Positions 39,607-48,159 of a stretch of DNA of 52,776 nucleotides are shown here, in pieces. Within the stretch, counting starts at the first letter, position 1. Every line of letters begins with the position of its first letter. A program made the translations under genes and the position numbers. The notes under the pieces were generated by a model. That model was not told the DNA's origin, did not search any database, and saw nothing but the letters and a program-made list of their open reading frames with translations. Source of the stretch: a virus; IMG/VR virus record IMGVR_UViG_3300042731_003369, positions 1 to 52,776 of that record, one strand, 5' to 3'.

Positions 39607-40847
39607 ATATGCCCCCGCAAAACTCAGACATAGAAAAGAATTGTTTAAGCTGTGGAATACTTTCTTTGTCTGCATTGACCGATATAGCATCAGAACTTAA
39701 AGACGATGATTTTTATTACGATAATCATAAGACATTTTTCAGATGCTTAAAAGAACTAAACATAGCAATGCCGGATTTTAAATCAATACAATCATGGTAT
39801 AAAAAGAATGGGTTACAGATTACTCCGCAATTTTACATGGAAATATTTGAAAATTCAGCATCAAGCGCAAACGTGCATTATTACATTACGGAACTTAAAA
39901 AATTAAGTAATGCAAGACAGATCATTAAATTAAGCCAGAATGCTATTGAGCAAGTACATAAAAAGATTAATCCGGAAGACGTATCAATAGAATTACTACA
40001 GGGGATAAGGGAAATAAATCATTCGGAACTAATTAAAATTTACAGCAGCGAGGAACTTTTCAAGGATAAGACGATCAAAGATTTTTCTTTTAAACCTGAA
40101 GATTATATTAAAACCGGAATACAGGATTTTGACGAAAATTTTTTTGGATTATATAAGTCTGAATTAGTTCTGATTACCGGGAGACCGGCTACCGGGAAAT
40201 CAGCCCTAGCGATGAATATTGCCATGAATCAGACAGAACCTGTGCTTTATGTTTCTCTGGAAATGCCGGAGAAATTTTTCAAGATAAGAATGTTATCCCG
40301 TGAATCGATGGTAAACAGCATGAAAATACAGCATAACTGGAAAATCACTGACATAGAAAAAGAGAAAATTGAAGATGCCATTAAAAAATTATCCGAACGA
40401 AAATTATATGTCATTGATAAATCGGGATTGAAAAAGGAAACAATCGACAGTAAAGTAAGACAGTTCTATAATAAAAATAAATTTGAATTATTGGTAATTG
40501 ATTATTTACAGATCATGGGAACGTCTTCAAACGAACAAAGATACATAAGAATCGGCGAGGATTTACTCGCTTTAAAGAATATCGGCAGGGATTTGAATAT
40601 TCCGGTCATAGTTATTTCATCGAAAAGCCGGGGATCCGAGAATAGCAAAGATTTGCTTTCAGGGTTTTCCGAATCCGGAAAGATTGAATATGAAGCTGAT
40701 AAGGCAATATTTCTTGAGTATGAAAACTGGGAAGAAAATGTCGCTAATGAATCAGTGCAAGGAAAGATTATACTTGCAAAGAATAAAAATGGAGCAATAG
40801 GAAATGCGCCTATTATTTTTTATAAGCAATACAGTAAATTTATTTGA
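39603..40847 (+). CDS. replicative DNA helicase (DnaB-like)
   Basis: A 414-aa protein with an N-terminal helical domain (1-140) and a RecA-type core: Walker A GRPATGKS at 193-200, SLEMP at 218-222, Walker B LLVIDYLQIM at 296-305. It ends with a KIILAKNKNGAIGNAPIIFY segment that matches the DnaB family. It unwinds DNA ahead of the fork. It overlaps the initiator gene by four bases. It is somewhat shorter than host DnaB, mainly at the N-terminus. Confidence 0.93.
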   Translation: MNMPPQNSDIEKNCLSCGILSLSALTDIASELKDDDFYYDNHKTFFRCLKELNIAMPDFKSIQSWYKKNGLQITPQFYMEIFENSASSANVHYYITELKKLSNARQIIKLSQNAIEQVHKKINPEDVSIELLQGIREINHSELIKIYSSEELFKDKTIKDFSFKPEDYIKTGIQDFDENFFGLYKSELVLITGRPATGKSALAMNIAMNQTEPVLYVSLEMPEKFFKIRMLSRESMVNSMKIQHNWKITDIEKEKIEDAIKKLSERKLYVIDKSGLKKETIDSKVRQFYNKNKFELLVIDYLQIMGTSSNEQRYIRIGEDLLALKNIGRDLNIPVIVISSKSRGSENSKDLLSGFSESGKIEYEADKAIFLEYENWEENVANESVQGKIILAKNKNGAIGNAPIIFYKQYSKFI

Positions 40848-40858
40848 GGAATTTTAAA

Positions 40859-41065
40859 ATGATTACAGTAAAAGAACGGAATGAATTACTTAAAGAATTT
40901 ATTCTTTATCAGCAACAAACGAAAAGAGAAATATCATATCAAGATTACATTGAAGAATGTTTGATAGCTGATAGAATTAGAGTAAAGCAATATTCAAAAA
41001 TAATTAGAAGCAATGAATTAAAGAACATCGAGAATAAAAAAGTAGTAAAGGAATTACCATTTTAA
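40859..41065 (+). CDS. small protein after the helicase
   Basis: From the ATG at 40859 (GAGGA site eight bases upstream) it has 68 aa. It is helical and charged (VKERNELLKEFILYQQQTKR). It may be a helicase partner by position, but no motif supports that. Confidence 0.5.
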   Translation: MITVKERNELLKEFILYQQQTKREISYQDYIEECLIADRIRVKQYSKIIRSNELKNIENKKVVKELPF

Positions 41066-41076
41066 AGGATAATATT

Positions 41077-41259
41077 ATGTTTAAAAAATACGGACATTTT
41101 CGGCAAACAGAATTAAATGGAACTTGGAATAATGCAATTGATGTAAAAGTCGATAATTTAAAAGGCGATATTTTAAAATGTAAAATAAGATTTAACGGAA
41201 AGATTTATATCCCTGAAGGTGTGACTGGTAAATTCTTAGAGATTAAAAAAGTTTTATAA
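41077..41259 (+). CDS. small basic protein
   Basis: A 60-aa beta-rich protein (MFKKYGHFRQTELNGTWNNA). AAAGGA precedes the start. The sequence looks like a small OB or Sm-type fold, but this is not firm. Confidence 0.5.
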   Translation: MFKKYGHFRQTELNGTWNNAIDVKVDNLKGDILKCKIRFNGKIYIPEGVTGKFLEIKKVL

Positions 41260-41280
41260 AATAACAAAAGGAGAGATTTT

Positions 41281-41610
41281 ATGAAAAAGGTAATTGATTT
41301 AAAAAATATAAAATTCGGATCGCTTAACAATAAATATAAAGGTAATTTTAAATTAACAGATTCGTATAAAACTTTCAAGGAAGAAATTTTTTATAACATT
41401 AAGCGGGGCAAAATAAAACCGAATTATGCTATTACAATTCAATGCGCGATGTACCACGATATTGATAATATTATTAAGCCAATTTTTGACGCATTGCAAA
41501 AAGCAGAAATCATTGACAATGATAGAAATATTTTAAGTGTTGATATGTTTAAACGGCAGATCAAAAAAGGAAAGCCAGGAAGCCTTGAGGTATGGATAGA
41601 AACCGTATGA
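41281..41610 (+). CDS. rusA: RusA-like Holliday junction resolvase
   Basis: The 109-aa protein has DIDNIIKPIFDALQKAEIID at 60-79, with the acidic residues D60, D62 and D70 that bind the metal in RusA, and a later DNDRNILSV. The length is close to E. coli RusA (120 aa). It resolves four-way junctions made during phage recombination and replication. AAGGAG is upstream. Confidence 0.88.
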   Translation: MKKVIDLKNIKFGSLNNKYKGNFKLTDSYKTFKEEIFYNIKRGKIKPNYAITIQCAMYHDIDNIIKPIFDALQKAEIIDNDRNILSVDMFKRQIKKGKPGSLEVWIETV

Positions 41611-41888
41611 ATCGCACAGCAATAAATAAAAAAGCAAACAGGGAAATCGATAAGCAGATTGAAAAGTTAGGTATTAAGACTTGCGAAATAGGATTGCCGG
41701 GATGTCTTAACTCCTGGTTTTTACAAAGAACACATCGGCATAAGCGGGGCTGGTATTACGACAAACCGGATAGCCTGCTATGGAATTATAAAGAATGGTG
41801 TCTTGCCTGCCATAAGTGCCATGAGACCATCGAAAGAGATAAAAAACTTACAGAAGAAACATTCTTAAGATTGCGGGGGCAGGAATGA
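41592..41888 (+). CDS. HNH-type/zinc phage protein
   Basis: A 98-aa protein with CEIGLPGCLNSWFLQRTHRH and later CLACHKCHETIERD, the Cys and His pattern of a small HNH-like domain. It overlaps rusA; a second start (ATG 41607) sits in the rusA stop. NinG/Rap-type recombination proteins have a related layout. Confidence 0.6.
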   Translation: MDRNRMNRTAINKKANREIDKQIEKLGIKTCEIGLPGCLNSWFLQRTHRHKRGWYYDKPDSLLWNYKEWCLACHKCHETIERDKKLTEETFLRLRGQE

Positions 41889-42052
41889 AAGACATTAATA
41901 AAATTAAGAAGGTAGTCGCAGAGCAGGCCGAAGATTATGGATTATGGGGGCAAGCTCAATATGCATCAGAAGCGTATATACAATCTGAATTGAGAAGATT
42001 ACATAAAGTGATTGAAGATGAATTCGGAGACGCTAGGATATTGGAGGAATAA
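41885..42052 (+). CDS. small helical protein
   Basis: A 55-aa protein (KDINKIKKVVAEQAEDYGLW, then a charged helix). It is coupled by ATGA to the HNH-like gene. Sequences of this form (EQAEDxGLWGxAQxAxE) recur in phage early regions; function unknown. Confidence 0.6.
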   Translation: MKDINKIKKVVAEQAEDYGLWGQAQYASEAYIQSELRRLHKVIEDEFGDARILEE

Positions 42053-42163
42053 ATGTTGATCTATATTTTATTATCTTTATTAATTATATTTTTTGTTTAT
42101 GCTGCAATTAAGCTAAATAAAAAAACAAAAATCCCGGGAACGCATAAAGGAAAACATTATTAA
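42053..42163 (+). CDS. 36-aa membrane peptide
   Basis: The peptide has a hydrophobic span (LIYILLSLLIIFFVYAAI) and a basic end. GGAGG lies five bases before its ATG, in the end of the gene upstream. Confidence 0.5.
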   Translation: MLIYILLSLLIIFFVYAAIKLNKKTKIPGTHKGKHY

Positions 42164-42174
42164 GGAGAAGATTA

Positions 42175-42456
42175 ATGAAACAGTTTGACTGGAAGAATTG
42201 CAAGAGAGAAATAGAAATTTTCAGGAAAAATTGTAACAGTTTTTATGTTAACGGTGTATATGCCGCAATCGGTAAAATCTTAGAAATAATAGAGAATAAC
42301 ATAAAGGGAAAGAAAACAGCACGGGTAGAACTGGAAGAATTTTACGAAAAAACAAGGGATAAATGGGTATTCCATTCGCAAGAAATATCTCTTAAAGATT
42401 ATGATAAATTATATAATCTTGCAATTCAAGCAATAGAGAAAGGCGAAAAGAAATGA
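42175..42456 (+). CDS. hypothetical protein
   Basis: A 93-aa helical protein starting MKQFDWKNCKREIEIFRKNC with AAGGAG upstream. Its body carries a basic ENNIKGKKTARVELEEFYEK segment. No family recognised. Confidence 0.5.
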   Translation: MKQFDWKNCKREIEIFRKNCNSFYVNGVYAAIGKILEIIENNIKGKKTARVELEEFYEKTRDKWVFHSQEISLKDYDKLYNLAIQAIEKGEKK

Positions 42457-42483
42457 TCTTTATAAAACAACAAGGTAAATTAA

Positions 42484-42840
42484 ATGAGTGACATAATAGA
42501 AATATCAAAACAAATAGAAGCGAAGATAAGAGAGATTGATAAAATAAGATCACAAATAAAACAGCGTGGAGAAGAAAAGGCACAGACAGCAAGCGATTAT
42601 GATAAAGCTATGGCAATGACTTTAATCGGACTTGAAAATGGCAAGGTATACACTCTTGATGGTTATACAATAAATGATCCGCCGAAAAGCATAATGGAGA
42701 AAACAGCCAGGGGAATTTGTTGGCAGGAAAAACTTGAAGCGGATAAAGCCGAAGCTAATTATAAAAGTATTATTTCAAATTTAGAAGCTGTTAAAAGTCA
42801 GCTTAATGCTTTACAATCATTAAATAAACATTTAGATTAA
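42484..42840 (+). CDS. coiled-coil hypothetical protein
   Basis: This 118-aa protein has two long helices (IIEISKQIEAKIREIDKIRS and SIISNLEAVKSQLNALQSLN) around a short beta part (VYTLDGYTIND). It may form a dimer. There is no strong ribosome site. Confidence 0.55.
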   Translation: MSDIIEISKQIEAKIREIDKIRSQIKQRGEEKAQTASDYDKAMAMTLIGLENGKVYTLDGYTINDPPKSIMEKTARGICWQEKLEADKAEANYKSIISNLEAVKSQLNALQSLNKHLD

Positions 42841-42849
42841 GGAAAACCA

Positions 42850-42999
42850 ATGAATGATTACAATTGCTGTGAACCGGACACAAAAATCATGACAAAAGAA
42901 GAAAGGGAAAAATTTGTCCGGGAATGGCTCAAGAAAAATAAGGAAGGGATAAAAGAAACGCTAGATGAATATCGGATTGATAGATGTAGACAGCCATAA
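42850..42999 (+). CDS. small charged protein overlapping the radical SAM gene
   Basis: A 49-aa protein (MNDYNCCEPDTKIMTKEERE) that overlaps the next gene by 35 bases in another frame. AAGGAA is upstream. It is probably translated, and may regulate the next start. Confidence 0.45.
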   Translation: MNDYNCCEPDTKIMTKEEREKFVREWLKKNKEGIKETLDEYRIDRCRQP

Positions 43000-43828
43000 T
43001 TTTCCCAATCTTGCATTGATGAAAATATCGGCATACTATAAAGCGATGGGAGATCAGGTTGAATTTGCTGATATGTTTGGACATTACGATATTATATATA
43101 AAAGCAAAGTATTTTCATGGACGGCGGATAATATTACAGCTTATGATTGCGATGAATACATAGAAGGTGGTACTGGATATAATTTTAATAATTTACCTGA
43201 AATGATGAATGATATGTGTCCTGATTATTCTCTTTATAATTGTAAACATGCGTATGGGTTTTTAACGAGAGGGTGTATCCGAAATTGTGAATGGTGTATT
43301 GTTCCTGAAAAAGAAGGCAAAATACGAGCAGAAAATGATATTCAAGATTTTATTGCGGATAAAAAATCTGCTATCCTTATAGATAATAATGTATTAGCAT
43401 CAGAACACGGAATAAAACAAATTAAAAAGATTATTGATTTAGGAATTAGCATAGATTTTAATCAAGGATTAGATGCAAGACTTATCGATGATTATACCGC
43501 TTACTTATTATCAAAAGTGAAATGGTTAAGTCCTTTACGGATGGCTTGCGATAGTCAGGCAATGAAAAAACCAGTAAGAAGGGCGATTAACTTATTGATT
43601 AAACATAATTGTAAACCTAAGAATTATTTCATTTATACGTTAGTGAAAGACATTGATGAATCATTAGATAGAATTGAATTTTTAAAAGCATTACATGTTG
43701 ATCCCTTTGCTCAGGCTTATAGAAATTTTAAAAACACAGAGCCTACATGGGAACAAAAAAGATTGTGCAGATGGGTTAACCATAAGGCTATATTTAAGAG
43801 TATAGAATGGGAAAATTATAAAAAATAA
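42965..43828 (+). CDS. radical SAM enzyme
   Basis: The 287-aa protein has an N-terminal alpha/beta part (NIGLIDVDSHNFPNLALMKI) like a reduced cobalamin-binding domain and a radical SAM cluster motif C104-x3-C108-x2-C111 (GCIRNCEWCIVP). The C-terminal half includes IDFNQGLDARLIDDYTAYLL and LRMACDSQAMKKPVRRA. It uses a 4Fe-4S cluster and SAM to make a radical. Its substrate is unknown. Genes of this type occur in other phages. Confidence 0.82.
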   Translation: MNIGLIDVDSHNFPNLALMKISAYYKAMGDQVEFADMFGHYDIIYKSKVFSWTADNITAYDCDEYIEGGTGYNFNNLPEMMNDMCPDYSLYNCKHAYGFLTRGCIRNCEWCIVPEKEGKIRAENDIQDFIADKKSAILIDNNVLASEHGIKQIKKIIDLGISIDFNQGLDARLIDDYTAYLLSKVKWLSPLRMACDSQAMKKPVRRAINLLIKHNCKPKNYFIYTLVKDIDESLDRIEFLKALHVDPFAQAYRNFKNTEPTWEQKRLCRWVNHKAIFKSIEWENYKK

Positions 43829-43840
43829 AGGAAACATTAG

Positions 43841-44209
43841 ATGCCCATAAGACCGGAAAACAAAGAGGAAGTATATAATAAATATAAAGGTCATTGTGCC
43901 TATTGTGGGAAAATTATTGATTATAGGAGTATGCAAATTGATCATATCAAACCACAGGCATTTGGCGGATTAGATAATATTGAAAATTTAAATCCTTCTT
44001 GTAGACAATGCAATCATTATAAAAGAGGGATGCCTTTAGAGGATTTTCGTAATATTTGGCTTGGTAAACTGCATGAGAGATTATTAAAACAATATACAAT
44101 AAAAGTAGCAATAAGCTATGGTATAGTAAAAATAAAGCCATTTAATTTAAAATTTTATTTTGAAAAAAGGATAAAGGAAACGCTGAATGCTATCAAAGAC
44201 AAAAATTGA
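43841..44209 (+). CDS. HNH endonuclease
   Basis: A 122-aa protein with CAYCGKIIDYRSMQIDHIKP and NPSCRQCNHYKRGM, a full HNH/zinc domain with DH and N residues. The C-terminal 50 residues are basic. It overlaps the following DUF5131-type gene. Between the two radical-SAM-type genes, it may be a homing insertion or a partner of the modification enzymes. Confidence 0.8.
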   Translation: MPIRPENKEEVYNKYKGHCAYCGKIIDYRSMQIDHIKPQAFGGLDNIENLNPSCRQCNHYKRGMPLEDFRNIWLGKLHERLLKQYTIKVAISYGIVKIKPFNLKFYFEKRIKETLNAIKDKN

Positions 44210-44846
44210 ATGGTGCGATTATGTATGGAATCCGGTTATTGGCTGTAAAACCGGGTGTAAATTCTGTTATGCTAAAAAAATAAACGACAGATTTCATTTT
44301 ATTAAAAATTGGGATGAGCCGGAATGGAGGGAGAATTCTTTTAATAAATCTTTTCCGAAAAAATCGGCAAGAATTTTTATCAATTCAATGTCTGATATTT
44401 GTTATTGGGAAGATATATGGATGAGACGAGTATTGGATAAAATTAAGAAATATCCGCAGCATACTTTTTTATTTTTGACGAAAGATTTTGATATATATGC
44501 TGATTATGAATTTCTGAAAAATTGCTGGTTAGGATATACGATTATTAATCAAAAACAAATGGATATTTTAGCCTATGATGACGCTTTTTATCCGCCGGAA
44601 AAAAAGAATAAGTTTTTCATATCCATTGAACCGATGCAAGAAGACATTATTTTGCGGATAACTTGTGATTTGTTGATTATAGGTGCTGAAACCGGAAATC
44701 GTAAAAATAAAATAATACCTAAACAAGAATGGATAGCAAATTTATTGCTGCAGGCAGATAAAGATAATATTCCTGTTTTTATGAAAGACAATCTCAAACC
44801 TATTTATGGGGATAATTTAATACAGGAATTTCCAAAGGATAAGTAA
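44187..44846 (+). CDS. DUF5131/Gp37Gp68-type radical SAM-like protein
   Basis: This 219-aa protein begins TKIEWCDYVWNPVIGCKTGC, with Cys at 20, 24 and 27 (C-x3-C-x2-C) like a radical SAM site. NSMSDICYWEDIWMRRVLDK, FLTKDFDIYA and LIIGAETGNRKNKIIPKQEW match the phage Gp37/Gp68 family. Members are widespread in phages; their substrates are unknown. It overlaps the HNH gene by 23 bases. Confidence 0.85.
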   Translation: MLSKTKIEWCDYVWNPVIGCKTGCKFCYAKKINDRFHFIKNWDEPEWRENSFNKSFPKKSARIFINSMSDICYWEDIWMRRVLDKIKKYPQHTFLFLTKDFDIYADYEFLKNCWLGYTIINQKQMDILAYDDAFYPPEKKNKFFISIEPMQEDIILRITCDLLIIGAETGNRKNKIIPKQEWIANLLLQADKDNIPVFMKDNLKPIYGDNLIQEFPKDK

Positions 44847-45209
44847 ATGAAATTAACAAAAACAGATCAATATATCTTGACAAGAAAACAAAAAGACGGT
44901 GAATCTTGTGGCCATCCAGGATGTTTAGCGCACGTAACCCATCCTTGTGAAGCATGCGGAAGAATAGCTGGGAATATATATTCTAAAATGCTTATAGACC
45001 AACATCCCATATTATTTAAAGAATTTTTTAATTTAGGCGTAAAGTATCCAAGAGACAATAATTATATTAAAATAAAAAGAAAATTATCATTAAAAAATTT
45101 GATAAGATTTATAGTAAATTTATTCCATAGAAAAGAAAACATTGATGCATTATATTTTACTAAAACTATAAGAAGGAGAAATAATGTTCAGCAAAAAAAA
45201 AGAAGATAA
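44847..45209 (+). CDS. putative zinc-binding protein
   Basis: A 120-aa basic protein with CGHPGCLAHVTHPCEACGRI, an unusual set of Cys and His near the N-terminus. The end is Lys/Arg-rich. It starts one base after the stop of the gene before. Confidence 0.55.
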   Translation: MKLTKTDQYILTRKQKDGESCGHPGCLAHVTHPCEACGRIAGNIYSKMLIDQHPILFKEFFNLGVKYPRDNNYIKIKRKLSLKNLIRFIVNLFHRKENIDALYFTKTIRRRNNVQQKKRR

Positions 45210-45600
45210 AATATATCAGGACGGCAAAGAAGAAAAAAGAAAAAGGAAATTAAAAGAGGCGACAAAAATTGGATATGATAGAGGTTATGCTAAATGCACT
45301 GATATTTTAACTAGTAAATATAATCAAAAAATTCAAAACATTAAAGATGATCATACGATAGAAACGGCTTCTTTAAATGCTGTTATTGATTCGTTAAATA
45401 GGCATGCAATATATTTAGAGGGAGAAAATAAACGCATGAAAAAAACAGAAACAGAAGCCAAAATTTTGAAAAAGCAAATGGTTCAATTCGCCAAAGATAT
45501 GGATTATGTTCTCGATGAAGAAAACGAAATGGATAAAAAAAAGTATGGTACTTTCAAGAGTTATATTGATAAAGTTTTAGAAAATAAATTATTGGAATAA
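45184..45600 (+). CDS. coiled-coil hypothetical protein
   Basis: A 138-aa charged helical protein. Residues 60-125 have heptad-like spacing (LNAVIDSLNRHAIYLEGENK). AGGAG lies upstream. It overlaps the zinc protein's end by 26 bases. Confidence 0.55.
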   Translation: MFSKKKEDKIYQDGKEEKRKRKLKEATKIGYDRGYAKCTDILTSKYNQKIQNIKDDHTIETASLNAVIDSLNRHAIYLEGENKRMKKTETEAKILKKQMVQFAKDMDYVLDEENEMDKKKYGTFKSYIDKVLENKLLE

Positions 45601-45620
45601 AACAAATTGAGGGGGGAGAA

Positions 45621-45746
45621 ATGATTTTGAAAAAACAAAAAATATATAAATGTATGAAATGTGGTAGTATCGTTAAAGCGGATACGAAGCAAAAAGACCG
45701 GCGAAGGGTACGATTGCGCGGGCAAAAATTTGTTATAGATGTTTAA
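45621..45746 (+). CDS. small zinc-knuckle-like protein
   Basis: A 41-aa basic protein with one CMKCG pair and an Arg-rich second half. The site GGGGGGAGAA precedes the ATG by few bases. It is the last gene before the glycan operon. Confidence 0.5.
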   Translation: MILKKQKIYKCMKCGSIVKADTKQKDRRRVRLRGQKFVIDV

Positions 45747-45787
45747 TTAAAGGAAGAAAAGTAAAGTAATTAAAGAAAATTATTTAT

Positions 45788-45816
45788 TGACAAAAATAAA
45801 ATATAATAAAGAATAA
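45788..45816 (+). promoter_or_regulatory. candidate promoter of the glycan operon
   Basis: TTGACA at 45788-45793 lies 28 bases before the first glycan gene in a 75-base gap. No clear -10 sits at 16-18 bases (AAGAAT is the closest), and TATAAT at 45802-45807 is too close. It is noted because transcription needs a start near here. Confidence 0.3.
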
Positions 45817-45820
45817 AAAT

Positions 45821-46528
45821 ATGGAAATCATTATTCGATGTTGTGGTGAAAGAACAGAAAAAAAATGCATTGAATTAGCAAAACAACAGGGCAATGTTCA
45901 TATTATTCGGGCATATCCGTTCGGCGAATCTTTGCGAAAATCTTATGAATTAGCGATGACTTTTAGGCAAAAATGGATTCCAATGGTTGACGCAGACGTT
46001 CTTCTTTTAGATGGTTCTTTGAAAAAAGGAATTAAATTTTTAAATGATAATGATAAAAAAAATAATATTTTCTGCCTTGATGGGAAAACAAAAGATAAAA
46101 TATTTTTAAATACCCGCCGGGCAGGAATACATATATATAAACGAAATCTTTTAAAACAAGCCTATCCTCATATTAAAAATACGAAATTAAAACCAGAAAG
46201 TTATGTAAGGCGTACAATGGCGAGTTTAGGTTATCCTACAGTAACAGGAAAATTGGTTTTTGGATATCATGATTATGAACAATATTATTGTGATCTATGG
46301 CGGAAAGCATTTGCGCAATCTCAGAAACTTGCAAGAAAAATAAGACGAACAAGTATAAGAAATAAATGGAAAAAACGTGCTGTACATGATGAGGATTTCA
46401 AAGTGATTCTTGCGGCGCACGATCAAGGCAGATTATATCAAAAAAAAATAATAATAGATAGACGCATAGATTACGGGGCGGAAAAAGGATTAAAAGAGTT
46501 AGGAATAAAAGAGAAAAAAGAATTATGA
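45821..46528 (+). CDS. GT-A-type glycosyltransferase-like protein
   Basis: This 235-aa protein opens with a Rossmann-like strand (EIIIRCCGERTEKKCIELAK) and has the metal-binding D-A-D at 57-59 (KWIPMVDADVLLLDG). A basic helical region (residues 155-185) follows. It is the first of nine overlapping glycan genes. The sugar donor and acceptor cannot be read from the sequence. There is no clear Shine-Dalgarno before the ATG. Confidence 0.7.
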   Translation: MEIIIRCCGERTEKKCIELAKQQGNVHIIRAYPFGESLRKSYELAMTFRQKWIPMVDADVLLLDGSLKKGIKFLNDNDKKNNIFCLDGKTKDKIFLNTRRAGIHIYKRNLLKQAYPHIKNTKLKPESYVRRTMASLGYPTVTGKLVFGYHDYEQYYCDLWRKAFAQSQKLARKIRRTSIRNKWKKRAVHDEDFKVILAAHDQGRLYQKKIIIDRRIDYGAEKGLKELGIKEKKEL

Positions 46529-47052
46529 AACGTTGGGATGCGATAGCGAAAAGATGTCCTGGAGGTAAAATAATGGGGGTTGAAGTTGGTGTTTATAAAG
46601 GCAAAAATGCTAGAAATCTTTTGAATTTGTTACCGGGGTTAACATTATTTTTGGTTGATAGATGGGCAGAATATAATTCAAAAGAAATTAAAAACGATGA
46701 AGCTTCTACAATGGGATTTATTAACCAAGATACATGGAATAAAATTTATAATAAAGTACTGAAATTACAGAGAAGGCAAGGATTAAAGCGGGTCAAAATC
46801 ATAAGAAAAAATAGTATCCAGGCATCGAAGAAGTTTAAAGATAGATCATTGGATTTTGTTTTCATCGATGCTGGACATAGTTTTGAATCGGTCAAGAATG
46901 ATATTATGGCATGGCTGCCAAAAATTAAATCTAGTGGTTTTATTGGCGGTCATGATTATAATCGATCAGGAGTTAAACAAGCAATTGAATTTATGTTTCA
47001 GCATTCAGTTATCGAATATGATATAAATAAAACTTGGTTTGTAAAATTATGA
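46525..47052 (+). CDS. class I SAM methyltransferase (Methyltransf_24-like)
   Basis: A 175-aa protein with the SAM motif IMGVEVGVYKGKNARNLL at about 16-33, an acidic LFLVDRW strand end, and LDFVFIDAGHSFESVKNDI, GFIGGHDYNRSGVKQA. This FIDAGH-GGHDY pattern is typical of methyltransferases in polysaccharide gene clusters. It probably methylates a sugar hydroxyl. ATGA links it to the gene before. Confidence 0.82.
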   Translation: MKRWDAIAKRCPGGKIMGVEVGVYKGKNARNLLNLLPGLTLFLVDRWAEYNSKEIKNDEASTMGFINQDTWNKIYNKVLKLQRRQGLKRVKIIRKNSIQASKKFKDRSLDFVFIDAGHSFESVKNDIMAWLPKIKSSGFIGGHDYNRSGVKQAIEFMFQHSVIEYDINKTWFVKL

Positions 47053-47642
47053 AAATATATAAATATAAAAATTATGCTGAATACAGGAAATATCAAATTG
47101 AAGCAAACAAAAGAAAATCAAAAAATGTTTGGGCGAAAGAAGAAAACATAAAAGCCATTGCAGAATTTATCAAACAGCGAAATCCAGAATATGGAATGTG
47201 TCACGGTGTACGGCAGGGGCATGAAGTAATCTGGTTTAAGAAATATCTTAATTGTACAATAATTGGAACTGAGATCGGAGACATAAAATATAGAAATATA
47301 ATTCAATGGGATTTCAATAAAGAAAGTCAATTATGGATTGGCAAATTTGATTTTATATATAGCAATAGTTTCGATCATGCTTATAATCCACAGGAAACCA
47401 TTAATATTTGGAAGAATCAATTGAAACCAAATGGATTGTTGATATTAGAATATGACCGGCGTCAAGAACATACCGGAGAGATCAGCAAAGGAATAAATAA
47501 AACCGATCCTGTGAGTATAAAATTTAAAGAATTACAGAAATTAATTCCTGAATGGACAGGAATGAAATTAATTAAAATACTTGATATGCCTGTTATTACT
47601 CAGGAATGGCGAAAGGCTATAGTCTATGAGAAAATTACTTAA
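47049..47642 (+). CDS. class I SAM methyltransferase-like protein
   Basis: From the ATG at 47049 (which overlaps the stop before) it has 197 aa. KFDFIYSNSFDHAYNPQETI and LKPNGLLILEYDR fit the later motifs of Methyltransf_11 enzymes. The SAM-binding glycine motif is weaker (CHGVRQGHEVIWF). It may act on another position of the glycan. An upstream TTG at 47034 is rejected. Confidence 0.7.
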   Translation: MKIYKYKNYAEYRKYQIEANKRKSKNVWAKEENIKAIAEFIKQRNPEYGMCHGVRQGHEVIWFKKYLNCTIIGTEIGDIKYRNIIQWDFNKESQLWIGKFDFIYSNSFDHAYNPQETINIWKNQLKPNGLLILEYDRRQEHTGEISKGINKTDPVSIKFKELQKLIPEWTGMKLIKILDMPVITQEWRKAIVYEKIT

Positions 47643-48159
47643 TGAGAAACAACGGCAGCAGAAAATAAAAGCAATCGAAAAGACAGTTGCAATTTTAAAT
47701 AAATTAAATATTGAATATTTTGTCGGAGGTAATCTTCTACTTGATATTTATAGAGAAAAAAAAGTATCAAATTGGCCTTATGGAATAGCGCTAAATGTTA
47801 AATATGAAATATTGGAAAGTAAAATATCAATATTAAGGCAGGAGCTAGAAAAAGAAGGATTTAGGACGACAAAATTAATAAGTCCGTTACGATGTAAGAT
47901 AAATGCATATTATAAAAATAGACTTTGTGAAATAGTCGCTTGGTATGATAGAGGGAAATACAGGATTCGGAAAAAATATAAACTTCCAGCTAAATTTTTT
48001 AAACCTGGGAGATATAAAAAATTGCATGGTAAGAAATACCAAGTGTTAAATCCGCCGATAGAATATCTAGAATATCGATTTGGAAAAAATTGGCAAATAC
48101 CAATTAGAGTTAATGGCGGTCATCGGGGTAAATATGAAGAAGCAAGGTATCGAAGATGA
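47626..48159 (+). CDS. LicD-like nucleotidyltransferase-fold protein
   Basis: The 177-aa protein has NIEYFVGGNLLLDIYREKKV, close in pattern to the GG-x-LL region of LicD/fukutin proteins, and a C-terminal PIEYLEYRFGKNWQIPIRVN that fits their end. The catalytic D-x-D stretch expected after the first motif reads NWPYGIALNV here. LicD adds phosphocholine to glycans. Because the acidic residues are missing it may be inactive or altered. Confidence 0.6.
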   Translation: MRKLLNEKQRQQKIKAIEKTVAILNKLNIEYFVGGNLLLDIYREKKVSNWPYGIALNVKYEILESKISILRQELEKEGFRTTKLISPLRCKINAYYKNRLCEIVAWYDRGKYRIRKKYKLPAKFFKPGRYKKLHGKKYQVLNPPIEYLEYRFGKNWQIPIRVNGGHRGKYEEARYRR

